64,000 bases of DNA from Taibaiella sp. KBW10 (GTDB taxonomy: Bacteria; Bacteroidota; Bacteroidia; Chitinophagales; Chitinophagaceae): positions 31,932-95,931 of the forward strand of contig NZ_QAJI01000002.1 of NCBI RefSeq assembly GCF_003852495.1, given 5' to 3'. The notes under the pieces were generated by a model that saw only the letters and a list, made by a program, of their open reading frames with translations, did no database searches and had not been told where the DNA came from. Shown one piece after another: positions 23,911-32,269 of the stretch. Numbering within the stretch: the first letter of the stretch is position 1; each line of letters opens with the position of its first letter. The position numbers were made by a program, and so were the translations under genes.

Positions 23911-24900
23911 ATGGTAACAATTGGTAATAATATAACACTAGGCGATTTCCCTTTATTGCTCGCTCCCATGGAAGATGTGAGTGATCCGCCTTTTCGTGCA
24001 GTGTGTAAGGAACAAGGTGTAGACTTTATGTACACCGAATTTATCTCTTCAGAAGGGCTGATCAGGGATGCAATTAAGAGCAGACAGAAATTAGATATAT
24101 TCGATTATGAGCGCCCTATCGGCATTCAGATTTTTGGTGGGGATGAGGAAGCCATGACCCTGTCGGCAAAAATCGTTGCCGCAACCAATCCCGATCTGAT
24201 CGATATTAATTTTGGTTGCCCGGTAAAGAAAGTAGTGTGTAAAGGAGCGGGTGCCGGTATCCTTAAGGATATACCCAAAATGATACAACTTACGAAGGCC
24301 GTGGTAGACTCTACCGACCTTCCGGTTACGGTTAAGACCCGCCTGGGTTGGGACGATAGCAGTAAGAACATTGAAGAGGTCGCAGAACGCCTGCAGGATG
24401 TAGGTATCCAGGCACTTGCAATACACGGGCGTACGCGTATGCAGATGTATAAAGGAGAGGCAGACTGGACCCTAATCGGAAAAGTAAAAAACAATCCGAG
24501 GATCAAGATCCCAATCTTTGGCAATGGAGATATTGATAGCCCTCAAAAAGCACTTGAATACAAAAACAGATATGGTGTAGATGGTATTATGATTGGTCGT
24601 GCTGCAATCGGCTATCCCTGGTTTTTCAAGGAAGTAAAACACTATTTTGCCACAGGAGAACTATTGGCACCGCCAACGGTTGCGGACAGAATAGCGGTAT
24701 GCCGCAATCATGTAAATAAATCGGTAGACTGGAAAGGTGAAAAATTGGGTATTCTGGAAATGCGGCGTCATTATGCCACTTATCTGAAAGGATTGCGCAA
24801 TGCCAAAGAATTCAGGATGCAACTGGTCAATGCCCAAAGTCTAGAGGAGGTAAGTGCTATCTTGATACAGAGCGAAGCTGTATTGTCTGAATGCAATTAA
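23911..24900 (+). CDS. tRNA-dihydrouridine synthase (DusB-like)
   Basis: This 330-residue flavoenzyme reduces uridines in tRNA D-loops with NADPH and FMN. The chosen start MVTIGNN follows the -7 box. Family motifs are APMEDVSDPPFR near residue 19, DINFGCPVKK with the catalytic Cys near residue 100, the VKTRLGWD strand, LAIHGRTRMQMYKG, and GIMIGRAAIGYPWFFKE with the FMN phosphate-binding Gly-Arg. The last about 80 residues are the helical Dus C-domain (EKLGILEMRRHYATYLKG). It is the DusB/NifR3-like type; exact target uridine is not deducible. It is followed by a 75-base gap and a deacetylase. Confidence 0.93.
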   Translation: MVTIGNNITLGDFPLLLAPMEDVSDPPFRAVCKEQGVDFMYTEFISSEGLIRDAIKSRQKLDIFDYERPIGIQIFGGDEEAMTLSAKIVAATNPDLIDINFGCPVKKVVCKGAGAGILKDIPKMIQLTKAVVDSTDLPVTVKTRLGWDDSSKNIEEVAERLQDVGIQALAIHGRTRMQMYKGEADWTLIGKVKNNPRIKIPIFGNGDIDSPQKALEYKNRYGVDGIMIGRAAIGYPWFFKEVKHYFATGELLAPPTVADRIAVCRNHVNKSVDWKGEKLGILEMRRHYATYLKGLRNAKEFRMQLVNAQSLEEVSAILIQSEAVLSECN

Positions 24901-24975
24901 ATACTTATCATTGTGAAGCGATCCAGAAACGGTTCTTTTGAATCCTAAGTCCCTTGCAACATCAATATTAATCTT

Positions 24976-26295
24976 ATGGATTTTCCTCATCAAATACTGA
25001 TCTACTGTGTCCAAATCACCACAAGGCTGCAATATGTCCTGGATTGGGTATTCAGAGAGCAGTTGAGTATTGACTATAAGATTACTTATGACAAATCGGT
25101 TTGGCTCGATCATCAGGGACCTAAAATAAATTATTCTGAAACCCGCCTGCAGAACGAGGATATTCTGATTATCCCACACCGGCTTATTTTTGAGACCGGC
25201 GAAACGCCACAACAGCTTAATGTAAATCGCTGGAAAAAAAGTACGATCTTATTTTACAACCAGCCGGGCGCATTGGTGCCTTTTGATCTTTTTTCTGCTA
25301 CTTTCTATCTCCTCTCCCGATACGAAGAATACCTGCCGCATAAGAAAGATAAGCATGGCCGCTATTGGCATACCAATTCGGTTGCCGCGCAATATTCTTT
25401 TTTGCAACAACCGGTAGTGGATGAGTGGATCATAGCATTTAAGCGGATTCTGGAGCGCAAATTCAATATAGACATACCACATAACCAATTCGACTTTCTA
25501 CCAACCTACGACATTGATATTGCCTGGGCGTATATGCATAAATCCAGAAAATACAACTGGGGAGGCGCACTGAAAGATGTCTTAAAGCTAAAAATTGGCT
25601 GGGCATTTGACCGGCTTATTGTAACCAATTCCAAACGGCAGGACCCTTACGATGCTTATGCATGGATGGATGATGTACACAAGTTTTACAACTTGCAGCC
25701 AATGTATTTTTTCCTTGTGGGCAAAAACGGGCCTTTCGATAAGAATCTTGATCCGGCTATTCCGGCCATGCAAAACCTTATTAAAGAAACTGCCGCCCAA
25801 TACCAGGTGGGCCTGCATCCCTCTTATGGTTCTTATAACCAACCGGGAGTATTACAAAAAGAATTAAATACACTACAGGAAATTGTAAACCGTTACCTCT
25901 TATGTAGCCGGCAGCATTATATAAAGATGGCCCTTCCGGATACCTACAGAGATCTGATAGAAGCTGGTATAGAAGAAGATTATTCTATGGGCTACCCTAC
26001 CGTTAACGGGTTCAGAGCAGGCACCTCACAACCTTTCCTTTGGTTTGATCTGTCGCGGGAAGAAAAGACAGAACTAAGGGTACATCCATTTTGTTTTATG
26101 GAAACAACGGCCATTAACCTGTATGAGGGATCAAAAAATGAAGCGTACCAGGAAGTAGAACGGTTGATTATGGCTACTAAAAATGTGCATGGCCGATTTG
26201 TGAGTATTTTTCACAATAATAACCTGGGGAACGGACGCGAAAATAAAGGCTGGCATAAGTTTTATCAAAAAATGATTGAGCTGGTACAGCGCTGA
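24976..26295 (+). CDS. Polysaccharide deacetylase-family protein (DUF7033 type)
   Basis: This 439-residue protein matches the Bacteroidota polysaccharide-deacetylase family with an N-terminal DUF7033 domain (about residues 1-130, with FSATFYLLSRYEEYL) and a C-terminal NodB-like TIM barrel. The barrel starts at FLPTYDIDIAWAY, whose Asp pair would bind the metal, continues with GLHPSYGSYNQPG, which carries the usual His, and ends with HPFCFMETT and FVSIFHNNNLGNG. There is no signal peptide, so it probably acts in the cytoplasm. Its substrate may be an acetylated sugar in cell-surface polymer synthesis, consistent with the polysaccharide locus starting 2 kb downstream. Confidence 0.8.
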   Translation: MDFPHQILIYCVQITTRLQYVLDWVFREQLSIDYKITYDKSVWLDHQGPKINYSETRLQNEDILIIPHRLIFETGETPQQLNVNRWKKSTILFYNQPGALVPFDLFSATFYLLSRYEEYLPHKKDKHGRYWHTNSVAAQYSFLQQPVVDEWIIAFKRILERKFNIDIPHNQFDFLPTYDIDIAWAYMHKSRKYNWGGALKDVLKLKIGWAFDRLIVTNSKRQDPYDAYAWMDDVHKFYNLQPMYFFLVGKNGPFDKNLDPAIPAMQNLIKETAAQYQVGLHPSYGSYNQPGVLQKELNTLQEIVNRYLLCSRQHYIKMALPDTYRDLIEAGIEEDYSMGYPTVNGFRAGTSQPFLWFDLSREEKTELRVHPFCFMETTAINLYEGSKNEAYQEVERLIMATKNVHGRFVSIFHNNNLGNGRENKGWHKFYQKMIELVQR

Positions 26296-26308
26296 TAAAG
26301 CAAAATGA

Positions 26309-26349
26309 TTTTATAAAATCTATTTTGAAAAGCATCATCAAAATGATGC
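26309..26349. other. Hairpins between convergent deacetylase and HTH genes
   Basis: A 14-base palindrome GATTTTATAAAATC (26309-26322) is followed by GCATCAT/ATGATGC around a 4-base loop (26332-26349). Together they may serve as a weak terminator for the two converging genes; no strong T-run follows. Confidence 0.35.
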
Positions 26350-26364
26350 ATTATACGGCCCCGA

Positions 26365-27045
26365 TTATGTATAAATCAAATCCCTGTTGTGTCGTTTGTA
26401 TATATGACCCAATACTTGAAAGGCCCTGCGCACTTGCGTTTTAGGAATTTTTATGGGTGGGTATTTTAATCTTCCGTCAGGATAGGTAACATCATTGGTG
26501 GAATACGCCAGCAAATGTTGTTCATCCTCGTCAGGTTGTATTTCTTTCATCACACTATTATCTCCATATTCTATAATATAGTGCTCACCCCAAATTAGGG
26601 CTTCCAGATCTTTTTGTTGTCTTAAAATAAGTAAACAACCGGAAGGATACTCTTTCATACTGGTATTGTAATAACGGGTTGCCGCCGTTGCTCCCGGAAA
26701 CCAGTCTCCGGCATCAATATACTCCGTTTGATATAGTGCTTGATTAGACTCCGCTACCTGATCGCCGGCTTCCATATGCCCAAGATCTTTATAAAGATGT
26801 ATCAGATTGGCCTTTTTGGGGATTAGCTCTTTGAGCATTTCTCCTTTTCCGGTTAGCAACCATTCCGCATTATAGTGGGGATAGTTTTCAACAATCTTAA
26901 TAATCCATTTACTTTGAATATCGGTATCCTTAGCCAAAGCTCGGGATAAAACACCCTTACTGGCGCCAATAAGCTGTTCCATTGCTGTGATAGTAAGATG
27001 CTCGCTCTCAGCAATTTGACTTATTCTTTTCAAAATACTACTCAT
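26365..27045 (-). CDS. HTH repressor-like regulator with degenerate S24-like domain
   Basis: This 226-residue protein has an N-terminal helix-turn-helix (about residues 1-60; ITAMEQLIGASKGVLSRALAK) of the phage-repressor/XRE type and a C-terminal domain resembling the LexA/S24 fold (about residues 105-215; YIDAGDWFPGATA, then LLILRQQKD and HYIIEYGD). The Ser and Lys expected for self-cleavage are not evident at the usual points, so it probably does not self-cleave. It likely binds the repeats at 27049-27098 and controls itself and the divergent small gene. It could be domesticated from a phage, but no phage gene is near. Confidence 0.7.
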   Translation of the reverse strand: MSSILKRISQIAESEHLTITAMEQLIGASKGVLSRALAKDTDIQSKWIIKIVENYPHYNAEWLLTGKGEMLKELIPKKANLIHLYKDLGHMEAGDQVAESNQALYQTEYIDAGDWFPGATAATRYYNTSMKEYPSGCLLILRQQKDLEALIWGEHYIIEYGDNSVMKEIQPDEDEQHLLAYSTNDVTYPDGRLKYPPIKIPKTQVRRAFQVLGHIYKRHNRDLIYT

Positions 27046-27048
27046 AAT

Positions 27049-27098
27049 ATTGAAAATATTCTTCTACAGGTTTTGGTTTTATTGAAAATTATCTTCTA
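27049..27098. promoter_or_regulatory. Paired 18-base repeats, candidate operators
   Basis: ATTGAAAATATTCTTCTA (27049-27066) and ATTGAAAATTATCTTCTA (27081-27098) differ at only two positions and start 32 bases apart, about three helical turns. They lie between the divergent HTH regulator and the small gene at 27134, with the first touching the regulator's leader. This is the arrangement expected for autoregulation. Confidence 0.6.
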
Positions 27099-27133
27099 TT
27101 TTGTACTTGTAAACAACGAAACTAGCCGCACAA

Positions 27134-27361
27134 ATGAACAAATATAACAGAAAATACGATGCAATCCAAGCAGAGGCGATAAAATGGGTAGCCCATCATA
27201 AAGACGTAGCCACATCGGAACAATGGGTACGAAAAGTAAAAAACGACCGCAATATTGTAGGAGAAAAAGCGGAACTGATCCGGAAATTATATTACTGGAA
27301 ATATGAAAAGCTAAAAGGAGCCGCTAATGAGAGCCCGGACATGGATACTTTCACTATATGA
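27134..27361 (+). CDS. Small basic protein of unknown function
   Basis: This 75-residue protein is hydrophilic and probably helical, rich in Lys, Arg, Glu and Trp (KWVAHHKDVATSEQWVRKVK), and has no signal peptide. I do not recognise a family. It is divergent from the HTH regulator with the paired repeats between them, so it is probably the regulator's target. It could act as a regulator or protein-binding partner, but nothing in the sequence decides this. Start ATG at 27134; the end is acidic (ESPDMDTFTI). Confidence 0.6.
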   Translation: MNKYNRKYDAIQAEAIKWVAHHKDVATSEQWVRKVKNDRNIVGEKAELIRKLYYWKYEKLKGAANESPDMDTFTI

Positions 27362-27411
27362 ATGTCCATCGTTCTATTATATAAAATAGTCATAATATGA
27401 AATCAGTCCCT

Positions 27412-27419
27412 TATCTTTG
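27412..27419 (+). promoter_or_regulatory. -7 box upstream of the LytTR gene
   Basis: TATCTTTG is a perfect TAnnTTTG box. It lies 179 bases before the LytTR start, which implies an untranslated leader of about 170 bases without an obvious gene in it. The leader contains GGATCCGATACC and GCGATCCGGCC segments that could pair in part (GGATC/GATCC). Confidence 0.5.
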
Positions 27420-27598
27420 TTTAGTAAAAACAACAGGTTTATGCTACAATCGACTATAATCGTTTTGTAGCTATACACTTGCTGTTATACACACAGGTAG
27501 ATAACATATGGACAGGATCCGATACCACTAAAACCATCGCGATCCGGCCCAATAGACTTGTGGTATTATAATGCTATACCTATATAAAAACAAAATTA

Positions 27599-28351
27599 AT
27601 GGAACGTATAAAATCCAATAGGATTTCTGTAAGCATTATTGGCGAGCAGGAATCTGTTGACTTAATTGTGGCAAGCCTGAAGCATAGTGGACAAGACATA
27701 TCCATTACCGCAAGCGCATATACCTACGAGGAGGCCTTATTACAAAAGGCATTATTTAAGACCGATATCTTATTCTTATCGGCTTCGATAGAAGCTATAA
27801 AGGTTTTCGATATTTTAAAGCCGGTCAAAACCTTGGAGGCTGCGACTATCGTGCTTTTTGCCCCCAACCGCTCTCATGCTTATGAAGCCATTAGAGAAGG
27901 GATACAAGACTACCTCCTGTTTCCCTTTGTACAATCGGATATGGACCAGTTAATCCAAAAACACGGCAGTATACGTGAGGCCAAACCAAATAGCCATACG
28001 GTAAACAGAACGGGCCTTTCTTTTGAAGAAGAAAATATTATTGTGTCTAATAGAAACGGTTTTCAGGTATTGAAAATAGAGGACATCTCTCACTTAGAGG
28101 CCGAGGGCAGTTATTGCATTATCTGGCTAGGCAATGGGGAACACGTGACTTCCAGCAGAAATATGCGAAAGATCAGTGAATTGCTGAAGCATAGCACCGA
28201 TTTTATTAAAGTGCACAAATCTTATATTATCAACAAAAAGCATATTGTCGCTTACGATAACAGTACGGCAAGCCTGTTATTATCCAATAACATCTATGTG
28301 AGCACTACCTTATCATTAAAGGAACTGTTATCTTACCTGCAGCCAGTTTGA
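27599..28351 (+). CDS. LytTR regulator with pseudo-receiver domain
   Basis: This 250-residue protein has a receiver-like N-terminal domain (about residues 8-125) and a LytTR DNA-binding domain (about residues 145-250; ISHLEAEGSYCIIWLGNG, FIKVHKSYIINKKHIV). The receiver lacks the phosphorylation machinery: the acidic pair at the start is replaced by GEQ (residues 15-17), the phosphoacceptor Asp is Ser61 in DILFLSAS, and the switch Thr and Lys are not conserved (VLFAPN, YLLFPF). It is therefore probably controlled by protein interaction or ligand, not phosphorylation. Its position at the edge of the polysaccharide locus suggests control of that locus; this is inference. Confidence 0.85.
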   Translation: MERIKSNRISVSIIGEQESVDLIVASLKHSGQDISITASAYTYEEALLQKALFKTDILFLSASIEAIKVFDILKPVKTLEAATIVLFAPNRSHAYEAIREGIQDYLLFPFVQSDMDQLIQKHGSIREAKPNSHTVNRTGLSFEEENIIVSNRNGFQVLKIEDISHLEAEGSYCIIWLGNGEHVTSSRNMRKISELLKHSTDFIKVHKSYIINKKHIVAYDNSTASLLLSNNIYVSTTLSLKELLSYLQPV

Positions 28352-28356
28352 TCTGT

Positions 28357-29094
28357 TTAGATATGTTTGTTAAGCCAATCGGTATTTTCTAATTTTTTTA
28401 GCACACTCCGGTCTATCTGTATATGAGATAATCTTTTCAAATGCCGTTCATGGTGAAGATCTGTACCGATGTAGGTATACAATCCTGCATCTAACAATTT
28501 TTCCGCTACTTCTTTCTCTTTAGAACCATAATACCCGGAGAGGGATAAGATATTGAGCTGTAGTTCTACATTATGATCGAAGTATTTCTTAAAGATACCC
28601 AGTTTATGATCTACAAAATGATATCGCTCCGGATGAGCCAAAATAGCCTGATAACCTGCTGTTTCTATCTGAAAAAGAATGTCTTCAATATCAATGGGTT
28701 CATAGTAAAAAGGTGTTTCTACTAATATTTTATTTCCGGTAACGGTTAAAAGATTACCTTCTTTCAATAGATTGGGGAAATTTTCATCTATCATATACTC
28801 TGCCGCATATCGGACTGCGATTTCTATTTGCTGCTCATCCAATGCTGTTTTTAGCTTTTGGTAGGCATTAGTAATCGTATCTCTGTTATTCTTATGCAGT
28901 TCAGACATAATATGGGGTGTACCTATAAATTTTTTGATGCCACATGCCATCATTCCTCTGATTAAGGAAATAGAAATATCTACATCTGCTGCACCGTCGT
29001 CTATACCCGGCAAGATATGCGAGTGCATGTCCTGCTCTACGATATTGCCAATATGTACGGTAACTTTTTTATTCTTCTTAAATATTGAAAACAT
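28357..29094 (-). CDS. PHP-type capsular tyrosine-protein phosphatase (CpsB/YwqE-like)
   Basis: This 245-residue protein has the PHP metal-hydrolase fold of CpsB/YwqE. It would dephosphorylate the tyrosine kinase that controls polysaccharide polymerisation. Metal ligands appear in DMHSHILPGIDDGA near residue 22, GTPHIM, the YAAEYMIDENF segment, ILAHPERYHF near residue 155, and GTDLHHERHL near residue 215. It is encoded convergently with the LytTR gene (5-base gap) and divergently from the aminotransferase, 31 kb away from its likely substrate Wzc at 60246-62624. Start is the ATG at 29094. Confidence 0.9.
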   Translation of the reverse strand: MFSIFKKNKKVTVHIGNIVEQDMHSHILPGIDDGAADVDISISLIRGMMACGIKKFIGTPHIMSELHKNNRDTITNAYQKLKTALDEQQIEIAVRYAAEYMIDENFPNLLKEGNLLTVTGNKILVETPFYYEPIDIEDILFQIETAGYQAILAHPERYHFVDHKLGIFKKYFDHNVELQLNILSLSGYYGSKEKEVAEKLLDAGLYTYIGTDLHHERHLKRLSHIQIDRSVLKKLENTDWLNKHI

Positions 29095-29174
29095 GTAGCT
29101 TTATTCCTTTTAAAAATAAGTGTCAGTTGCGGCTGTATTATTAAGAAAAAGGGTTCAAACAAAGATATTCTTAT

Positions 29175-29182
29175 TAAATTTG
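29175..29182 (+). promoter_or_regulatory. -7 box of the plus-strand polysaccharide arm
   Basis: TAAATTTG fits TAnnTTTG. An in-frame ATG at 29188 lies five bases later, but the family start at 29233 has better support, giving a leader of about 45 bases. Confidence 0.55.
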
Positions 29183-29232
29183 CGCAAATGCTCCTTTTCA
29201 AAGGCACAAAATTAAATAAATTTAACAAAACA

Positions 29233-30372
29233 ATGTCGGTTCCAACAAAAATTTGGCTTTCGTCTCCCCATATGGGTGGCACAGAACAAAAGTATGTAAA
29301 AGAAGCATTTGACACCAATTGGGTAGCTCCTTTAGGCCCCAATGTCAATGGTTTTGAGGAAGACCTAAAGACTTATTTAGGAAATAAAGTATTTATCTCT
29401 GCACTCAGTTCCGGAACCGCAGCTTTACACCTTGCGTTCATCCTTTTGGGCATACAGCCCGGCGACGAAATCATTTGTCAGTCCATGACCTTCTCGGCCT
29501 CCGCCAATCCGATTACTTATGTGGGTGCAACGCCCGTTTTTGTGGATAGCGAACCCGATACCTGGTGTATGTGCCCGATTGCTTTGGAAACGGCAATAAA
29601 AGACCGGCTGGCTAAAGGGAAACAGGTAAAAGCCATTGTTCCGGTACATCTTTACGGCATGCCGGCCAAGATGGATGAACTGATGCGTATTGCCCAGGCG
29701 TACAACATCGCTATCGTGGAAGATGCAGCTGAAGCCCTTGGATCTACTTATAAAAATCAACAATGCGGTACCTTTGGCACCATGGCCTGTTTATCGTTTA
29801 ATGGTAATAAAATTATCACTACTTCAGGTGGCGGCGCTTTGGTAGCCCAAAATGACGACCTGGCACAGAAAGCCACCTTCCTGGCTACACAAGCCCGCGA
29901 CAATGCACCACACTACCAGCACTCTCATATCGGTTATAATTATCGGATGAGTAATATCGTAGCGGGTATCGGAAGGGGGCAAATGGAAGTACTGGACCAA
30001 TGGATTGCAAAGAGAAGGGCCAATTTTGACCGTTATGCGGCCTATTTTGCTACTATAGAAGGGGTTACGTTACAACAGGAGCTTCCTGAAAATAAAAGTA
30101 ACCGCTGGCTTACGGCCATCGTCATTGATCCGGCCAAAACAAAGGGCCTGGACAGAGAAGCGCTGAGAGAAAAATTGCTCGAACACCAAATCGAAAGCCG
30201 CCCCTTATGGAAGCCGATGCACCTGCAACCGATATTTGAGCAGGCTCCTTATTATGGAGGCCATGTAGGGGAAGACTTATTTACCCACGGCTTATGCTTA
30301 CCTTCGGGCTCTAACCTTACTGATATAGATTTCGAACGTATTTTTAACGTTTTTGATACTTGCTTTAAGTAG
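29233..30372 (+). CDS. DegT/DnrJ/EryC1/StrS sugar aminotransferase
   Basis: This 379-residue PLP enzyme transfers an amino group from glutamate to a 4-keto nucleotide sugar in surface-polysaccharide synthesis. The start at 29233 (MSVPTKIWLSSPHMGG) fits the family. Motifs are GPNVNGFEEDL, SSGTAALHLAF, the VEDAAEALGS segment with the PLP-contacting Asp, and the lysine in SFNGNKIITTSGGG that forms the Schiff base. It resembles PglE/perosamine-synthase-type enzymes. A PglC and PglD pair lies at 35.4-36.6 kb, so diacetylbacillosamine synthesis is possible, although a PglF dehydratase is not in the window. Confidence 0.88.
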   Translation: MSVPTKIWLSSPHMGGTEQKYVKEAFDTNWVAPLGPNVNGFEEDLKTYLGNKVFISALSSGTAALHLAFILLGIQPGDEIICQSMTFSASANPITYVGATPVFVDSEPDTWCMCPIALETAIKDRLAKGKQVKAIVPVHLYGMPAKMDELMRIAQAYNIAIVEDAAEALGSTYKNQQCGTFGTMACLSFNGNKIITTSGGGALVAQNDDLAQKATFLATQARDNAPHYQHSHIGYNYRMSNIVAGIGRGQMEVLDQWIAKRRANFDRYAAYFATIEGVTLQQELPENKSNRWLTAIVIDPAKTKGLDREALREKLLEHQIESRPLWKPMHLQPIFEQAPYYGGHVGEDLFTHGLCLPSGSNLTDIDFERIFNVFDTCFK

Positions 30373-30441
30373 TTTTCCGTTCTACTAAAAGCAAAAAGTA
30401 TTTTAAACATCCCCATAAAACTTCGAAACTATAGATCATTA

Positions 30442-31395
30442 ATGTTTTACCTACAGTACGGCATTGCCCTATTTTGTTTAATGTTGTTGTATATATTTAT
30501 TGCCAAGCGCTTTAATATTGTCGACGTTCCTAATCTCCGGTCTTCCCATAATCACATCATTGTGCGCGGGGCGGGTATCGTATTTCCTTTTTCCCTGATT
30601 GCCTACACGATTACGTTTTCGCAATATTATCCGCATTTTATTTATGTATTTGCCGGAGCCATGCTGATCTCCTTTATCAGTTTTGTTGATGACATTAAGA
30701 GTTTACCCGTATATGTCCGCTTGCCCATCCACATCATCTCCGTATTAATGCTGATGCATGGCTTTAGTGTTTTTGAAAACTGGCCGATATGGGTATCCGT
30801 AAGCCTGCTTTTTATTATGTTGGGGATCATTAATGCCTACAATTTTATGGATGGCATCAACGGGATGACGGCATTGTATAGCCTCATATCCTTTTGTTCG
30901 TTCTGGTATGTCATTAAATATACGGAACACATGGAGAGCACGGCTTTTGTAAATTATGGGATTGTTTCCTGCCTGGTGTTTTTGTTTTTCAACTTCCGCA
31001 AAAGAGCCATCTGTTTCTTAGGTGATGTGGGCTCTATCGGCTTAGGTTTTTGGACCGTCGCAGCTTTGGGGTATATCATCTTTCTACAACATCACTTTGA
31101 ATACATCCTTTTCTTATCGGTATATGGTATTGATACGGGTTATACGATCTTAGAACGATTAAAGAAGAGAGAAAACATTTTTAATCCGCACCGCCAACAT
31201 TTATATCAGCGCCTTGCAAATGAAGGAAAGCATAGCCACCTGGTGATTGCAACCATATATGCCGCAGTACAGCTATTGGTCAATAGTATCGTTGTCTTTA
31301 CAGACTGGAATATTATTATAACGACCTTAGTCATCATTACTCCTCTGAGTATTGTGTACTTCCTGCTCAAAAGAAAATATTTGTGTTTTTCCTAA
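30442..31395 (+). CDS. WecA/WbpL-like polytopic priming glycosyltransferase
   Basis: This 317-residue inner-membrane protein has about nine or ten hydrophobic helices and belongs to the MraY/WecA family, which transfers a GlcNAc- or related sugar 1-phosphate from UDP-sugar to undecaprenyl phosphate. Catalytic and Mg-binding motifs are SFVDDIKSLP, NAYNFMDGINGM, and FLGDVGSIGLGF; the C-terminal cytoplasmic loop NPHRQHLYQRL holds the His motif. It would start O-antigen or capsule repeat synthesis. A second, unrelated priming enzyme lies at 36015-36620. It is followed by a GT2 and an epimerase gene, as in WbpL-type clusters. Confidence 0.88.
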   Translation: MFYLQYGIALFCLMLLYIFIAKRFNIVDVPNLRSSHNHIIVRGAGIVFPFSLIAYTITFSQYYPHFIYVFAGAMLISFISFVDDIKSLPVYVRLPIHIISVLMLMHGFSVFENWPIWVSVSLLFIMLGIINAYNFMDGINGMTALYSLISFCSFWYVIKYTEHMESTAFVNYGIVSCLVFLFFNFRKRAICFLGDVGSIGLGFWTVAALGYIIFLQHHFEYILFLSVYGIDTGYTILERLKKRENIFNPHRQHLYQRLANEGKHSHLVIATIYAAVQLLVNSIVVFTDWNIIITTLVIITPLSIVYFLLKRKYLCFS

Positions 31396-31429
31396 ACGGC
31401 TAAGCAAGAATAAGTGTATTTTTACCACA

Positions 31430-32263
31430 ATGACTCTACCTGTTCTATCCTGTAGCATTGTGTTGTATAATAATGACCATGAAGTGCTCAGCAATGCGAT
31501 AAAAAGCGTGCTGCAATGTGGTCTTGTTCAACACCTATATTTGATAGATCATTCTCCCAAGCCCCTATACTCAGATACCTTTGACGACAAAAGGGTGCAT
31601 TATCAATTTATGGATACCAATAAGGGTTATGGGGCCGGACATAATATTGCGTTACATAAAAGTATTGCCCAAAAGACACCTTACCATCTGGTATTAAACC
31701 CGGACGTTCACTTTGATTCGGGTACCTTGGAGTGCTTAATGGCTTATCTCTCTACACATCCTGATGTGGGCAATATCATGCCTAAAGTATTATACCCCGA
31801 TGGCCGCCTGCAGTATCTATGCAAATTGCTTCCGAGCCCTTATGACTGGATCGGAAGAAGGTTTAATCCTGTAAAGAAGATGGTGGACAAGCGCAATGAA
31901 TTGTTTGAATTGCGGTTCAGTGGCTATAATAAGATCATGGAAGTGCCTTATCTATCCGGTTGTTTTATGTTGCTGAATATGAAGGCCATCAAGGAAACAG
32001 GCTTTTTTGATGAGCAGATATTTATGTATGGAGAAGAAACCGATTTGTGCCGAAGATTGATCGCAACAGGTTATAAAACTATTTTTTTTCCCGATGCCAC
32101 CATATACCATGCCTTTGAAAAAGGATCACATAAATCGTTTCGGCTAACTAAGATTGGCATGCAATCTGCCGTCTATTATTTTAATAAGTGGGGTTGGTTT
32201 TGCGATAAAGAACGTAAGCGAATCAATGCCAAAACTTTGTCTCAATTAGCGTATAACAGATAG
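31430..32263 (+). CDS. GT2 family glycosyltransferase (WbbL-like)
   Basis: This 277-residue protein is a family 2 inverting glycosyltransferase of the rhamnosyltransferase (WbbL) type. I chose the ATG at 31430 (MTLPVLSCSIVLYN); the longer frame overlaps the previous gene. The nucleotide-sugar-binding fold has CSIVLYNNDHEVL, GYGAGHNIAL near residue 70, and LNPDVHF as the metal-binding acidic motif. The acceptor side has FFDEQIFMYGEETDLCRRL, with the expected catalytic ED. It probably adds the second sugar onto the primed lipid carrier; donor sugar unknown. Seven bases separate it from the next gene. Confidence 0.85.
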   Translation: MTLPVLSCSIVLYNNDHEVLSNAIKSVLQCGLVQHLYLIDHSPKPLYSDTFDDKRVHYQFMDTNKGYGAGHNIALHKSIAQKTPYHLVLNPDVHFDSGTLECLMAYLSTHPDVGNIMPKVLYPDGRLQYLCKLLPSPYDWIGRRFNPVKKMVDKRNELFELRFSGYNKIMEVPYLSGCFMLLNMKAIKETGFFDEQIFMYGEETDLCRRLIATGYKTIFFPDATIYHAFEKGSHKSFRLTKIGMQSAVYYFNKWGWFCDKERKRINAKTLSQLAYNR

Positions 32264-32269
32264 TCTATT

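Noticed and set aside
29188-29232. Earlier start of the aminotransferase
   Set aside because: An ATG five bases after the -7 box could give a leaderless start, but the extra 15 residues do not fit the family; the start at 29233 does.
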